A DNA stretch of 64,000 nucleotides from Oryzias latipes (Eukaryota; Chordata; Actinopteri; Beloniformes; Adrianichthyidae), in contig NC_019862.2 of NCBI RefSeq assembly GCF_002234675.1, positions 31,903,134 to 31,967,133 of the forward strand, given 5' to 3'. A program made the translations under genes and the position numbers. Below the pieces are notes generated by a model. It did not search any database and was not told the origin of the DNA. It saw only the letters and a list, made by a program, of their open reading frames with translations. This document shows positions 38,480 to 50,257 of this stretch, one piece after another (position 1 is the stretch's first letter; each line of letters opens with the position of its first letter).

Positions 38480-38960
38480 GTTTACCACATTGATAAGTTC
38501 CCTATGGTTGTCTGTAGAATAGAATATATTTGTGTCATCAGCAAATGCTATGAGTTTCATAAGCTTTGAAACATTGAATATATCATTTATGTAAATATCG
38601 AATAGCAGCGGGCCCAGAATTGATCCTTGTGGGACACCACAAATTATCTCTTTGGTTTCTGATGTGTATTCATCAATCCTGACAAATCGTTTTCTTACCG
38701 TTAAATAGCTTTTGACCCAAGTTAGTGCTAGTCCTCATGATTGAGAGTATCAAATGCTTTTTTTAGTCAATGAAACTTCCAGCTGCATATTTCTTTTTGT
38801 CCAAAGCATTTGTGATTTCCTCCACAGCATCAAAGATAACAATGAGGTTGATTTATTTTCTCAAAAACCATATTGGTTTTCATTTATAATTTTATGTTTT
38901 TCAATAAATAAAGCTAATTTATCATTGAATATTTTTTCTAAAGTTTGATTTGACATTCAA
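38480..38960 (-). pseudogene. CR1/jockey-type LINE reverse transcriptase fragment
   Basis: On the minus strand the frame reads CGVPQGSILGPLLFDIYIND, then FADDTNIFYST, RT blocks B and C with the catalytic FADD. The 5' and 3' parts are missing or frame-broken; the upstream part contains GFRK-like and KAFD-like remnants. It resembles the better preserved element at 52955-55095. Confidence 0.65.
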
Positions 38961-39207
38961 TACTTTATTAATTTTTGGGAAATTTTTCATTCATAAGAGC
39001 AGATTCTTAAAAACCAAACCATTATTCAATACGTTTCATAAAGAGATCAGTTTATATTTTAAATCTGAAATTAATAAAAAACAAAAATGCAATAAAACTG
39101 TCTCTGAACAAACCCTTTTTTTCAGTGTAAGGAACTTTTTCCCCCCCACCTCTCCTTGGTTAACCGTAAACTGTATGTCATAGTATTATAAAGTTAAGAG
39201 TAAAAAT

Positions 39208-40012
39208 GTAAGGAGACAACATACTTGTTGTTGGTCAAAGCACTTCTTTTATATTCCACTAGATGGCAGTGTGAGACACCAGATGCTTTATTTTACGCTC
39301 AGTATAATCTGTTCAAGACTCTCTTTGACTGTTCCATATTGCCAGTGTGCAGTGATCGTTTTGCTGAGAAAATAAAAATTACAAGTGGGCTGATATCAGG
39401 AATATTCAATTCTTCCCACACCTCCGACATGGTGTCAGAAGTGGGATATAATCTTCACAAGGACGTGCCTACCTAAACCGCCGTCTGAAACGTATTTGGA
39501 CCAGCGCAAGATACGACGCTAGCTAATTAGCATACCGGACAAGACTAATTCCTGGATGGATTATGCCTTGACACAGTGAATACATTTTTGCGGATTCTGA
39601 GATGGCTGAAAGATTCCAACCTCCACGTATGGACTGGACTAGTCCTGTTGACGTACACAAAAGATTCAAGCTCTTCAAACAAAAATGTGAACTCATTTGA
39701 GGGGCCCACTTTCCGACACAGAAGAAGACAAGGAGGTGAGACTGCTTTTGTTATGGATTGGAGATAAAGGCTTGGAAATATACAAAACAGCTATTTTTGC
39801 AAGTGAGGATGACAAACTTAAACTAACTTAAACCCAGTGTTTAAGAAACTTGAAGGCTACAGCAGGCCACAGAGCAACTACATACTTGCTAGATTTCAAC
39901 TGAGATGCTTGAAACGAGGAGAATTACCACAATCGTTTGCTGAGAAAACACAAATTACAAGTTGGCTAATATCAGGCATCCTCATTTCTTCCCACACCTC
40001 CGACACTGTATA
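39208..40012 (+). mobile_element. Gypsy-like LTR retrotransposon remnant
   Basis: A 5' LTR of about 222 bp (39208-39429) ends in CA and is followed by a primer-binding-site-like TGGTGTCAGAAGTGGGA. A gag-like frame begins at 39602 (MAERFQPPRMDW) with a frameshift near 39697, then EGYSRPQSNYILARFQLRC in a second frame. At 39939-40012 a sequence nearly identical to the LTR's last 70 bp recurs, marking a truncated 3' LTR. pol and env are absent. It is an old, internally deleted copy. Confidence 0.6.
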
Positions 40013-40071
40013 TATATATTTCTTTTAACTGTGTGTGTGTGTATATTCATTTAGTTACATGGGATGGGTGT

Positions 40072-40679
40072 AGGCCTGCACAATATACCGCAAATTTATC
40101 GTTATCGCAATATCCAGCTCTGCAATATGCATATCGCAAAAGACGGCAAATATCGCAATAAATCGCAAACCCAAAATGTGTTAAAACAATCTTCTAGCAG
40201 CTTGAAGCATTTAATGAATCAAATAAATCCCTTTATGCTTTGACCAATCAGATGGACGCCTTCCCATTGTTGACCAATCAGATGGAGGCCTATTATGTTA
40301 ACCCTGGTCCTGAAGAGCCTCAACCCTGCCTGTTTTCCAGCTCTCCTTAACCAGCTTGCTGTTGATTGGCTGACTCAAGTGATTTCACATCCTGATTGAC
40401 TGAACACACCTGATTTTGGTTATCATCATCGAGCAGTCTAGGGAGAATTGGAAAACAGACAGGGTTGAGGCTCTTGAGGACCAGGGTTAGCCACCCTGAC
40501 GTTTGTCCACCATGTCGATGAGGGTCATTTGGAGTATAATTTTAAAACTGTTGCAATGAAATGGGAATGATGTTTTTGTTTATTTTTCTATTTGTTTATT
40601 TACCGCAAATTTATCGTTATCGCAATATTGATCACTAATATCGCATATCGCAAGTTTTCCTCATATCGTGCAGCCCTAG
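40072..40679. mobile_element. hAT-like MITE with a second MITE inside
   Basis: Termini GGCCTGCACAATATACC and TATCGTGCAGCCCTA, with inverted subterminal CGCAAATTTATCG repeats. The 8-bp ATGGGTGT flanks both sides (40064-40071 and 40680-40687), the TSD length of hAT elements. It has no coding capacity. Confidence 0.7.
40299..40489. mobile_element. Nested MITE
   Basis: About 191 bp with inverted termini TAACCCTGGTCCTGAAGAGC and GGCTCTTGAGGACCAGGGTTA (last 20 bases shown in part), each continuing for about 45 bp. It lies inside the larger MITE. Confidence 0.65.
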
Positions 40680-40928
40680 ATGGGTGTTACATCTGTGTTT
40701 TTAGTTGGTGGAATCCATTCTCACCCAAGAACCTGGTGGGGAACAAATAATAAACGAATATAATGTGGAAGCAAAGCTTTGACATGAAACCAGAAGAGAA
40801 CCGGTTCACGTACTGGCTGCTGACATGACAGAGAAGAATTGGTCATCTATCATTATGGCTTAGTGGACTCAGTGTATGATTAACATGTCATTCTGATCTT
40901 TAACAAATGCAACTCAGACATTTGTATA

Positions 40929-41654
40929 CAGTGATCCCTTGCTATGTCACGGTTTACTTTTCACGGTTTCGCTACTTCACGGATTTGGATTGTGCATTGT
41001 GTTCTGCATTCTGATTGGCTAAAAAGTCACTCAGCGAGTAGCTCAAGAATGGGACCCTTTGATGAGCCGTTCATTACAGTTCTCCAACATAATCGATGGT
41101 GGCATGTCGGTGTATAAGGATCTTTAGCAAAGAAGAAAAAAGAGCGACAACAACTGCCTATCACTATGTTCCTCTCCTGAACAAACACACCTGCAGCTGC
41201 ACCGCGGGCTTCAAAAGGAAAAAACGCTGCAGAGGATGCAGCGGCTCAGTAGGAAGAGCAGTGAAAAAGAAGACCGGAGTCACTATCTGTCCCACTGTAC
41301 TTTTTTATTTTTTTCATAATCATTTTAAATTTTCTTCCGTTTAATCCACTCGGGTCGCGGTGGGCGGGGCTAATCTCCGCAATTTAAAGCCTTCTGTTCT
41401 TATCGATGATTGAAATTATTATTTGACAGCACACTACAGAAGTTATTTGTTGAAAAAACGTTTCTAAAGTACTTTTATTTGTTAAAAAAACAATTGATTC
41501 AGCCTGTTAAATGGTTTGTTCTTTCTTTTCAATGTATAATAGTGTATTTCATTGTATAATAATTGTAAAAAAAATAAAGGTTTCTACTTCACGGATTTTG
41601 CTTATCACGGGTTCTATTTGGAACGTAACCCCCGCGATAATCAAGGGATCACTG
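40929..41654. mobile_element. pogo/Tigger-like element, non-autonomous
   Basis: Termini CAGTGATCCCTTGC and AAGGGATCACTG are flanked by TA (40927-40928 and 41655-41656). Interior CACGG repeats near both ends and scraps of an unrecognisable frame remain. Confidence 0.65.
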
Positions 41655-41694
41655 TACACTAAGAATTTTGATTTTTGTTTTTTTTCTATTGCAG

Positions 41695-43091
41695 GATGTC
41701 GCCACCAAGACACGTGAAAGAAATGTCTGCCAGGGGAATTGTGAGCTTCTTTCCCGTCTCAGTGACCCTTTCTCTGGGACCGGTTATGTAAGTCACACCA
41801 GAAATTATGACGTCAATGTTTATTAAGACGTTTGACCCATAAAAGGTTTTGAAAGTTACTTTTTACAAATGAAATGGATAAAAAGAAGTAATACGTCCTA
41901 TGCATACCAAGTTTATTCAAGTTGTGAATGTGGAACTACAAATGAGATGTTTTCGGTCTTATCAGGACCATCACTATGATGGTGAGAGTGGAACAGGCTA
42001 CTTAAAACTATTCAGCTGCAAGAGACAGACCATCATCACATGGAGGGAACACTACAATTCTGAAAGAGTTGAACAACTTCGGGATACATTTTCATTAAAT
42101 GTAATTTGCTTGCATGTTTGGTTATCAAAATCTGTCCTGTGTTGTAAAGAATCATCTGGAGGAGCATCTCATGATGATCAGCTTGGAGGACCAGCATCCA
42201 GCCAGAATCACAGTTAGTTCCACAAACAGTGCTGAGGCCTTGATGAAACATTCAGCGGATGAAGATGTAGTCAAGAGGAAGATGAAGCTGACATTTGACC
42301 AAATGTCCAACATGGTCCTTGACACACAGCAGTCAAGCAATGTTCTGACGGTCTTTCCACGTTTAAAGACATCAAAGGCTTGGTAAATAAATAACCCTAT
42401 TATTGAACACAGTTTTATAATTTAGAAGTTTAAAAGATTCATCAGTGAAATTTGAAAGTTTTCTCTTCAATGTAGGTGGAACGAGATTTAGTTTGGATGT
42501 TCGGGGAGGAAATCTCAGGTTTCAAGTTTCTGGAAAAATAGATGACTGCATTCAAGCAAAAAGTCAGAAAGCTGCAGACCAGCAGTGAGTTGGTAGATCT
42601 CCTCCTGGCAGCTGATAACCCTGACAGTGGAGCTGAAGTGATGACACCATTGGTAACAGTTACACACAGTTGGCACTCTTTACTCATTTTCTGTAAATTA
42701 AAAAAAAATAACAGTTTCAACTACAGTTTTGCAACAGTTACCATTATTTTCTTTTACTTTGTGCTATTATTGTGTGACATGTTGGCAATAGTTAAAGGGT
42801 CAAATGACAATATTCTCTAAGCATGTCTGACTGTTGCTCTACTTGAAATACATGTTTGTGTATTCACAGGGTGGGACAGTGGTGGGACAGTGTTGCCCAT
42901 CGTTTACAGGTCGGCTTCCTCACTTGGTGCTTTTGATGAACTATTCAAGGCACATTTTTTTTTTGCCACAACGTACAACCCAACGCTACACAACATGTTC
43001 ACATTTTTCCAGACAAGATGCACAACATAGATGTTGGGAAGTGAAGGAGAGCCCCCGTGTTGCAGAAGTTGGGGCCAGGCTGCTTCATTAG
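41695..43091 (+). pseudogene. Decayed multi-exon gene of an uncharacterised fish family
   Basis: Exon-like blocks with splice sites: 41695-41787 (31 codons, donor GTAAGT), 41966-42100 (45 codons), 42150-42382, 42476-42652 (59 codons) and about 42870-43091. The first, second and fourth are phase 0. Recognisable stretches are WMFGEEISGFKFLEK and ELVDLLLAADNPDSGAE in the fourth, and SSLGAFDELFKAHFFF in the last. Lesions: one base missing near 42360, TAG at 42539-42541 (Trp expected), and a frameshift in the last exon near 43020. From memory this resembles multicopy teleost proteins annotated as SAMD3-like or uncharacterised; that is not checked. It is a separate gene from the collagen. Confidence 0.5.
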
Positions 43092-43766
43092 CAGGTGAAC
43101 GCGCCTATTTGAGATGAAGTGTTTTGTTTGTCACTCTGAGTTAACTTGTTCAAATACTTTTGTTAGGCATTCACGAGTGAATGTGCTCAGACTGCATATG
43201 GTCGTGAACTTGGGACTTTTTATGGATTTAGAAAACATTTCAACACTAAACACATGGACACAAATGAGCAACAAGGATGAATCTGGGTTGCAACCAACAC
43301 ACACAGAGTCAATAATTAACCGTTGGATTTCTTTTTTTTCTTCTTCCCTTTTTGAATAGATTATGTCTATTGTTGACATAACAAGTTGCCACCTTCTTGT
43401 ACTTGAAGCTTGTGGTTCAGCTGCCAAACGTTTCATGCAGTCAGCCTTTGCTGGTCCACGGCCAGATGGGATGATATCCATTCATTGTCTTTCTACTGCC
43501 TCAACTTCAGGTTGCCCAGGGACATTTGTTATTCAAAATCAACTTTCAGATTGAGTTACCTTAAATACAATTAGATTTTAGATGTTGAAAATCAGAGGTT
43601 CTCAGAATGAAATTCCAGAGAAATTTTGATTAAAAAACATTGGATTTTGGCTAAAAACGACTTCATCTTAATTCAGATAAAGTGAGGCTTTAAAAGTAAA
43701 ATTAATAGGTTCAAAGCAGCAGAAGTCACTGTGTGACCGGACCTTGCGCCGGTGGTTCCTTAGAGC

Positions 43767-43953
43767 AGGGTTTTTCAACCGGTTTGCCGTAGTGTGCTGC
43801 TGCCGTGGGAAATTGCCCTCTTTCACTGATCCGAAACCATCTTCCATCTCCAGGATATCAGCTCTGTGTTTATCCAAACAAGCCCTGATAAAACACTGAG
43901 TAGTTAGGAATATGAAAGTTAGTAAAAAAACTGTTTTCGTTCTCCAGCAGGAG
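43767..43953. mobile_element. Inverted fragment of the 17952 hAT-like element
   Basis: GGGTTTTTCAACCGGTTTGCC, and further the reverse complement of 18670-18830 (TATCAGCTCTGTGTTTATCC), identify the same non-autonomous family. The fragment is cut at about 43925, near the start of another TIR element. Confidence 0.6.
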
Positions 43954-44547
43954 CCGGTGTAGGTACCATAACCGTTCGGCCTGGAACATCCGTTCGGGGT
44001 TCTGAGACTAATGCTGACGTAACATTATGTGATTGTCTGTCCGTTGGTCCGATGACGTGTCAGATAGTGATTGGTCTGGACAAAGTACGATATTACTATA
44101 GACGAAAATATTATGAAGTCAGTTGTAAACAAACAGAGCTCCGTTATAGAGCAACATTGTCTTCTAAACGTGCCTTTATTATTGTTATGATTATTATTGA
44201 ATGCATCTTTCCTTATAGTTTTTATAATCCCTGCGCCCAGTGCTTTATTATTGGCAGATCGGATCCGGAAGCACAACATTTTCAGCCATATTGGCTGAAC
44301 TTAAACTGGAATAACAAGCGGATTGTGGCAAAATCTTTTTATAAAAATTACAAAGAATATTGTCAGACACAATTTATGAGGGAAAATAACTTACAAAAGG
44401 GAATGTGAAATGAAAATTTGTAGAGCCCGAGCAGATCTCCACTCTACGTAGTTTGTCCAAGTGGGGTTACCGTAGTGTGACGTTACCTTCAGTAAATGGG
44501 ACCCTGAATGGTAGTTCCAGGCCGAGCGGTTATGGTACCTACACCGG
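43954..44547. mobile_element. TIR element of unknown family
   Basis: The inverted ends CCGGTGTAGGTACCATAACC and the reverse complement of GGTTATGGTACCTACACCGG are near perfect over about 20 bp and continue imperfectly to about 50 bp. A 118-codon open frame (44052-44408) with several aromatic and Cys residues lies inside, but I recognise no domain. Confidence 0.6.
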
Positions 44548-46512
44548 GTCAGTTGAAGAGAATAAATGTCCCACACCTACATGCGTGACAGCTAACGGGG
44601 CTATATGTTTTATATTTATTTAAATGTTTTTTAATGTATGTAGCCTTTTTTTTTTTTTAATAAATTTGTGTTTTAAATTATTTTAATTGATCACTCAACT
44701 ACAAAAACCATCAGGACACATGTCCCATAATGCATTTTTTTGTAGTCATCAGGGCAGCTTTCAGTCAGTTCAGTACTAAATTTCCAGCTGCGTTCGCTCA
44801 GGTTGGGGCCTTGCTCCCACCCCTTTCTCGTGATATTTTTGTGATGATTCACAGGTGATGTTTGAGCAAAACAAAAATATATGTCTCACACCAGGTGATC
44901 TGCGCAGCGTTGCATCCACCTGGATGATCTCAAAGACGCTTATTGTGCATCTTGGCTGCACCTATTTGGTGTCACCAACATACATTTCCATCCGTTTTCT
45001 TTACTATTTGTACTGTCATGACAGCGGCGTTGCTGTCAGTTTACCTTGTTGTTGCATTTTCAAAAGTGCAGAATAAAATGTAACACTGAATTTGAAACAG
45101 CACATTGTAATTTCTCTTTTTTATTATTAAAGTATTTATTAGTAATACAGTGGAAATTAATAGATTTGGTTAGCATGTTGATTTACGTTATGCGCCCCTA
45201 AATTTTCTGGTTGTGCCCCTAAAATTTTCAGTTGGGGGCCACAGTGCCCCTAGTGAAAAAAATTAGTCTGGAGCCCTGGGTCACTCTGTCCAGTTCTCAC
45301 ATACAGTCAATAGTTGTAGGAAATGCCTTGGTTCGTTCTTAAACATGGTGGTTAACATGTTCTTGTGGCTTTTTTTCATGATGCAGGACAAGCATAAAGA
45401 ACATGAAGCTCGATATTGCTCTGCTGTCCATCTTTATTCAAACCATTGTGAGTCAAGGGCAGAGAAAAGTGGTGCAGTTTGAAAAAGAGCTCACAAGCTC
45501 CCTGCTCTCAGCAACAGGGAGGGGAAGTGCGGTGGGGTTGACCTGCGCCAACAACACTGATGAACTACTGATGCTCTGCTGAAGCTATGTCCTAGAAAGA
45601 AATGCAGGTTTTTAAATTTTGGCAACAAAACCCCCCCCAGAAAACCATGATCATAATGAAAAGACCACTGAGAAGGCTTTTAAAATAGATCAACAGGTGA
45701 TTAGAGGGGGACTTTAAAGCCCTTCTACAGCAGAGGTGCTCAGCCCTGGTCCTACAGATGTAAAATCCAGCCCAGAACCACAGCAAACAGCAGGATCATC
45801 TGGACCAGGCTGCTCTGTTCTACAGGAATATTAAAAAGAAAGATGTACCATTTTGAACCAATACCTGACTATAGTCATAGGAGGAGTGACTTGCATTTGC
45901 GTGCCAGGTAGGCATCTAGTCCGTGACTCAGGAACACTGAGTCGTCCTCCATCACGAAAGTCCCGAAAAGGTAGGCCAGTTCTCTCTTACTGGAAAAAAA
46001 TAGGATCAAATGAAACTGTAGCACAACAGTTTATTAGGTTTAGAAGATCACAGTAGACACCAAAAACTGAGTAGAGCTTAAAGACCCTATCAGATCATCT
46101 ACTGATCCATTTCAAGAGCATTCCAGGTGGTCATTTAATTGGAATCGTGCCATTTTGAATGGCCTAAATCAAAAACCCGTCACTTTATAGAACTTGGTTA
46201 AAAGGTGTTTTTCTTTTCTGCTCCTGATTCACAACCATTTAAATAAAGAAATACTGACGATTGTCATTTTGAGCTTCATTTTCTTTCGGTGTCCTCCATT
46301 ATCAGAAAAATGGCGCAAGAACTTAAAAAAACCCATTTTCATCTGAGTGTGTCTTTATTCAAAGGAGGACAGAATAAGCAGCTTACTTCCACCTCCGTTT
46401 CAAAGAATTGGAGATTGCTGTATTTTCTTTGCTGTTGATACATTAACAACAGCACCTAGTAGAGAAGAAAGTGGAAAAAGAACAGAAATGTTCTTTTCAC
46501 ACCAGCCTTATT
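44548..46512. other. Spacer, nothing recognised
   Basis: A/T-rich, with a T-run at about 44648. There are scraps that look repetitive (for example GGTGCTCAGCCCTGGTCC at about 45735) but none that I can assign. No supported gene. Confidence 0.3.
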
Positions 46513-48180
46513 AGGGCCCGAGCACGGAGTGCAAGGACCCTATTGTATCTGTAAGGATTATTCTTTTTATTCCGACGGAAGAGTCGCCTTTTTGAGGCCT
46601 TTAACATACCCCAAAACTCACCAAATTTGGCACACACATCAGGAGTCGCCAAAAATTTCGTATTTTATAGGAGATTGGCATGGGCGCACAAAAACGGCTC
46701 GATAGTCGCACAGGAAGTCTGCTATATTGATGTCAATATGACATTTTTGCTCTATTTTGGACATTTGTAGGCCTCCTTCTAGAACGGACTCCTAGAGATT
46801 TATGAATAATGACTCCAAACTTTGGTTTTGTAAACTAGACCCATGTCCAATGTTAAATTGCAAAGCTTTTACGTTTTTACGGATGTTTGTGACCTTGGCG
46901 GCGCGTCGAACTTGGAGGTCATTTCGAAAACACGCCATGAAAAGAAAAATGGCCATTACTCAGCCATGCATAATCCAATCTGATCCAAAATTGATGTGCA
47001 TGATTGTAGTCTGACTCTGAACACATCTGCAGTGAAAGAATCTGGAAAAAGTGTAGCGCCACCTGCTGGCAAAAGGGAATGACATGTTTGACTTGGAGCA
47101 GCACTGCTCCAAGTAGGATGAGCCGACACACCTGAAAATGACGTCCACCTGTTGAAAAGCCATTGAAGTTTACTCCGACAAAAAAACATAACTTTCAACG
47201 CAGGGGTGTGGTCGTGACAGAGCGGCAAAGTTGGGCGTCTCGCCATGCACACAAAAGTTGCTCTCACGTGCACATTCCTTGTCCAATCTCACTGAAATTC
47301 AATGGATATGATGAAGCTTCCATTCTGAACCCATGGATATGACAATCTTGGACGAGCTCTATAGCGCCACCTAGTTATTGAAAAACACAGTTTTTGTCGC
47401 ATTCTGCCCTGTATTTTCTCTATGCTTTGTCCAATGTGCATGAAATTAAAACTGGAGATACTCAGAAGGGTCCTCTCTCATAATCTAAAGTTTCATGGCT
47501 GTACATCTGACAGTGCCTGCGTAACAGGAAGTGGTCGATTATGTGCACCCAAATAATAGAAATTTATTATAAATCAGCCGTTTGTCTCAGGAAGCTGAGA
47601 TTTCAGAATTAGATACCTTTAATAAGCTCTAGCTTTGATATGTAACACTATAGGGTCTACGAGAAACTTCATCACTTGATTTTTTTAATGAAATTTTGGA
47701 CTAAACAACTATTATTATAATAACTTCTGTTTAGGTAGTCAGCACCAAGAATTCAACTTTCATAGGCATTTATGTGCTACTGCTTCCTAAAAAAATTCAG
47801 AATGATTGAAGTTACAGGTGAACTTTGAGACAACCTTACATCCAAAAAGGTCAAAACGTCTTTTTAGGCAAAACTACAAACACCTATTATTTTGCATAAC
47901 TTATCCTTCAAATATCAACACAAAAAAATTAAAAATGGTAGGGATCTGTGTTTGCTGCTTTCCATATTTTTTTCAGACTTAAAAGTGTAACAGATGATTT
48001 TTAAAAAATCCTTTTTCATCCCAAAACCTGTGTTGAATCTGTCTAGACTCCAAACAAACATTTTTTATGGTAACTTATGTTTCAACAATCGACACCAATT
48101 TTCACAGACCTATAGCTGAACATGTCCCATAGGTCCCTGAATATCTTCATAGATATAAAATTAACCGGTCATTCCTAAGA
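46513..48180 (+). repeat. Dispersed GGGCCCGAGCAC repeat family, copy 1
   Basis: Begins GGGCCCGAGCACGGAGTGC, then non-coding sequence with GCGCCACCTGCTGG and TATAGCGCCACCTAG motifs. Long segments match 55096-55930 and 57751-58760. Conserved minus-strand frames of about 105 codons in the shared part show no protein domain and are likely incidental. Its transposition class is unknown to me. Confidence 0.6.
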
Positions 48181-48424
48181 TTTTCTAACATCTTGCATGT
48201 CAAAGCCTCTCTCAGCCTGGCCCTGCTGAAGGAGTCGTGTTACAACCCTGCCCCCTCCTGCTGGGACCCCTGCTCCTATGTAAATTAGCAAGCAGTGAAC
48301 AGAGAGATGAGGAGTAAGAATGACCATTACTCAGCCATGCATAATCCAAAGACAGCCAGTTAAACACTGAAAGACATTTTTTCGGTATGTCTTTCATACA
48401 TCTTTAGTATTAAAAACTCTCCCA

Positions 48425-49535
48425 GATGAATGTGCCTGACTCCACCTGCAGGTGGATCACAGACTTCCTGACGGACAGACAGCAGTATGTGAGGCTGGGG
48501 AAGCTTGTCTCAGATACTCGGACCACAAGCACCGGATCCCCCCAGGGCTGTGTCCTTTCACCCCTGTTACTCTCCCTGTACACAAACAGCTGCACAGCTG
48601 GTCACCCGTCTGTCAAACTCCTGAAGTTTGCTGACGACACCACACTCATCGGCCTCATCTCTGACGGAGATGAGTCGGCCTACAGGAGTGAGATAGCCAG
48701 GCTGGTGTCATAGTGCAGCGCTAACAACCTGGAGCTTAATGCTCTGAAGACAGTGGAGATGACAGTGGACTTGAGGAAGGCCCCAGCCCCCCTCCCCCCT
48801 GTCATCCTCTGTGACTCCCCGGTGACCTCTGTGGAGTCCTTCTGCTTCCTGGGAACCATCATCAGCCAGGACCTCAAGTGGGAGCAGAACATCAGCTCCA
48901 TCACTAAGAAGGTCCAGCAGAGGATGTACTTCCTGAGGCAGCTGAAGAAGTTTCACCTCCCTGAAAAGATGCTGGTAGACTTCTACACTGCCATCATCGA
49001 ATCCACCCTCACGTCCTCCATCACAGTCTGGTTCGCTGCGGCCACGGCCAGAGACAAGGCCAAGCTGCAACGCGGTGATCGGCTGCCACCTCCCGTCTCT
49101 CCAGGAGCTGCATATCTCCAGGACCTGGAGGCGGGCAGCCAGGATTGTAGCCAACCCCTCTCATCCAGGACATAATCTCTTTCGGCCCTTCCCTTCTGGC
49201 AAGAGGCTCCGGTCCATCAGGACCTCGCACCACAAGAACAGCTTCTTCTCCACTGCAGTCAGCCTGCTGAACAGTACCCCAACTCCCCCAGGTGACCCCC
49301 CCCCCCCCCCCCCCCACCAAAGGACTGTCTGTGCCACTTACAGGCCCCACCATCCCAGCCCATCTGTGCTCCCACTTTACTTCACCTTACTCTACTGTAT
49401 ATAGTGTGTTGTTGTTGTTAACTTAATTTTTAACTTATTCTTAATTGCACTATACACCAAGTCAAATTCCTCGTTTTGTAAAGTGCGCTCTACTGAACCT
49501 GGCAATAAAACTTTTTCTGATTTCTGATTCTGATT
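48425..49535 (+). pseudogene. L2/CR1-type LINE RT fragment with octamer tail
   Basis: Frame 1 reads GSPQGCVLSPLLLSLYTNSC, then LLKFADDTTLIGLISDGDES (RT blocks with FADD). A TAG follows at 48711-48713, then NLELNALKTVEMTVDLRK and SVESFCFLGTIISQDLKWE in the same frame to about 49070, where a frameshift leads into the C-terminal part (to 49404). The 3' end GGCAATAAAACTTTT, with TCTGATTCTGATTC repeats, is the L2-type tail. A C-run lies at about 49292-49313. 5' truncated and dead. Confidence 0.75.
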
Positions 49536-49539
49536 CTAT

Positions 49540-50257
49540 TGATCATTGTTTTTTATTCATTCAAAATGCAATTAAATCAATATTTTATCTTTTTCCTTTT
49601 TCTTTTTTTTATCTCTTATATCCTATTTTATAATCAATGTTTGAACTTCTTTTCCTTTCTAGACATCCAATGAAATTAAACTACAAATCAACAAATACAA
49701 CTGATAACAAATGTCTCTAAAAATTATGTGTATATTTACAGAACCTTAAAAAGACCAAACAAATAAATACTTCCCAATTAAAGCACAAAAAATGGAACAC
49801 CAAATGTAAAACCCAAGTTTGAAATTGCAATTTGAAAAAGATACTTTTTTCGGCAGCTTTTCAAAATCAATCACCAATTCTACTCTTCTGTGGATGAAAC
49901 AAAGAACTCCAGAACAATGAAGCCATTTCTCTAAGTCTCTGTCACCTTCAATTTTAAACAAGGTCTGTGAAAATCCACCATACATTGGTCACATGAACTC
50001 AAAGACCTGCTAAAAGGGCACATTTGTAAAAGCTCTTGTAAATAGACAACTGTTTGTTTGCTTAGAGCTCTAAATATAAAACAAATGCTTTTCTATCACC
50101 TAGACACAGATGGAGAATCATTTCAACTGGATTAGTAACAGGGTGGCATGTTTAGGTTTAATCTTACATCAATAGACAACATGAAGCTGTTCATCACATT
50201 TTTGACCTAAACATGTAAACACATCCTTGGCTCTGCGGTTAGGAAATGGTATTTGGG
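49540..50257 (-). mobile_element. hAT remnant I, left part (interrupted by L1)
   Basis: It matches 59095-59895 closely and continues at 52608 after the L1 insertion. Non-coding 3' part of a hAT element whose transposase would be read on the minus strand. Confidence 0.55.

Noticed and set aside
46956-47273. Conserved minus-strand frames of 103-105 codons in two dispersed repeat copies
   Set aside because: Both are copies of one non-coding repeat; similarity is explained by common descent of the DNA, and the shared part at 55.4 kb is not open.
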